This document shows positions 63,269 to 64,000 of a DNA stretch of 64,000 nt, piece after piece. The notes beneath the pieces are model-generated. The model saw nothing but the letters and a program-made list of their open reading frames with translations, made no database searches and was not told where the DNA came from. The stretch lies in contig NZ_WVHL01000005.1 in assembly GCF_009861525.1 (NCBI RefSeq), forward strand, positions 1,116,001-1,180,000, given 5' to 3'. This stretch comes from Pseudomonas sp. LD120 (lineage in GTDB: Bacteria > Pseudomonadota > Gammaproteobacteria > Pseudomonadales > Pseudomonadaceae). The translations under genes and the position numbers were made by a program. Every line of letters begins with the position of its first letter. Within the stretch, counting starts at the first letter, position 1.

Positions 63269-64000
63269 TTAGTTGATCGGGTGTTGGCGCAGGAAGTCTG
63301 CGGCCACGGCGGATGGGCTTTGATGATCAACATCGACCCGGGCATTGAGCTGGCGCATGGTCTGGTCGTCGAACAGCTCGGCCAGGGGCTTGAGATCGGC
63401 GGCCAGTCGCGGGTTGGCGTCGAGCACCGCCTGGCGCACCACGGGCGCTGCGGTGTAGTCGGGGAAGTAGTGTCGATCGTCGGCCAGCAACTTGAGATTG
63501 AAGGCACTCAGACGGCCGTCGGTGGTGTACACCAGGCCGGCGAATACCTGGCCGTTGCGCAAGGCGGTGTAGACCAGGCCGGCGTCCATCTGGCGGATGT
63601 TGCTGCGGGTCAGGTTCAGCCGGTAGCTCTGGACCAAGCCGTCCAGGCCGTCGGAGCGGTTGGCGAACTCGGTGTCCAGGGCCACCAGATGGTGCGGGTC
63701 CTGCTCGTTGTCGAGGGCCTTTTTCAGGTCGCTGATGGTGTTGATCTGTGGGTACTGCTGGGCAATTTTCTGTGGCAGGGCCAGGGCGTAGGTGTTGCTG
63801 AACCTTGAAGGGGTCAGCCAGGTCAGGCCTTTTTCCGCGTCCAGTTGTTTAACCCGGGCGTAGGATTGTGTGCTGTCGAGTTTTTCGCTGACATGGTTGT
63901 AGGCCACCAACGACACTCCGGTGTATTCCCAAAGCAAGTCCAACTGGCCGCTTTCCTGGGCGCTGCGGGCCAGATTGCTGCCCAGGCCGCCGGTGATGTG
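63269..64000 (-). CDS. OpuC-type substrate-binding protein, 5' part outside window
   Basis: The frame is open to the window end (64000) and 243 codons are visible. Motifs are GGLGSNLARSAQESGQLDLLWEYTGVSLVAYNHV at the visible start, WLTPSRFSNTYALALP, NRSDGLDGLVQSY, LVYTALRNGQVFAGLVYTTDGRL and the terminal DFLRQHPIN. This fits glycine betaine/carnitine/choline-binding proteins (OpuAC-type fold; WEYTG is characteristic). The signal peptide must lie beyond the window. An ATG at 63943 is internal, not the start. Confidence 0.88.
   Translation of the reverse strand, partial: HITGGLGSNLARSAQESGQLDLLWEYTGVSLVAYNHVSEKLDSTQSYARVKQLDAEKGLTWLTPSRFSNTYALALPQKIAQQYPQINTISDLKKALDNEQDPHHLVALDTEFANRSDGLDGLVQSYRLNLTRSNIRQMDAGLVYTALRNGQVFAGLVYTTDGRLSAFNLKLLADDRHYFPDYTAAPVVRQAVLDANPRLAADLKPLAELFDDQTMRQLNARVDVDHQSPSAVAADFLRQHPIN

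Overview
The window is chromosomal DNA of a Pseudomonas, most likely of the fluorescens group. Three things support this: the first half keeps the gene order I know from P. aeruginosa (ratA-rnfH/bamE/fur/recN/grpE-dnaK-dnaJ-dapB-carAB-greA-yhbY/rlmE-ftsH-folP-glmM-tpiA-secG-tRNA-rimP-nusA-infB-rbfA-truB-rpsO-pnp); a copy of the Pseudomonas Cra operator lies in front of the fructose operon; and REP elements of the GTAGGAGC/GGCGAGGG type sit between genes. Species assignment is inference.

Positions 1-30400 are core housekeeping DNA. They hold the end of a sodium symporter, RatA/RnfH, the BAM lipoprotein BamE, Fur, RecN, the heat-shock chaperone set under a visible sigma-32-type promoter, lysine/DAP synthesis (dapB), arginine/pyrimidine precursor synthesis (carAB), GreA, RNA-binding YhbY, RlmE-FtsH, folate and cell-wall precursor genes, TpiA, SecG, tRNA-Leu(GAG), initiator tRNA-fMet and the large nusA-infB translation operon through pnp. 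Several regulatory leaders can be read here: an arginine-codon-rich open frame that runs into a terminator before carA, two terminators between tRNA-fMet and rimP, and a hairpin just before rpsO.

Positions 30280-48300 hold tRNA-Thr(CGT), a TonB-dependent siderophore receptor, a small DUF6388-like protein, nadC, a large DUF1631 protein, ampD-ampE, a chemoreceptor, tatD-cra, and the divergent fructose PTS operon fruBKA with a perfect Cra operator.

Positions 48300-50800 are accessory. They contain a heavily folded non-coding repeat, a DUF6124 protein, a REP pair, and an AT-rich islet with what looks like the broken end of a polymorphic toxin, a translationally coupled exported protein (candidate immunity protein) and a membrane-protein gene broken by two frameshifts at T6 runs.

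Positions 50794-64000 hold a Tat-exported PhoD phosphatase, the piu iron-uptake locus (reductase piuB, TonB receptor piuA, 2-oxoglutarate hydroxylase piuC, Sel1-repeat protein) with two candidate Fur boxes, the biosynthetic ornithine decarboxylase speC behind a long leader with a 93-nt nested hairpin, a perfect REPIN, and three genes of an OpuC-type osmoprotectant ABC transporter cut off by the window end. The best candidates for undescribed biology are the speC leader, the carA leader, the toxin/immunity islet and the folded repeat at 48404-48588.
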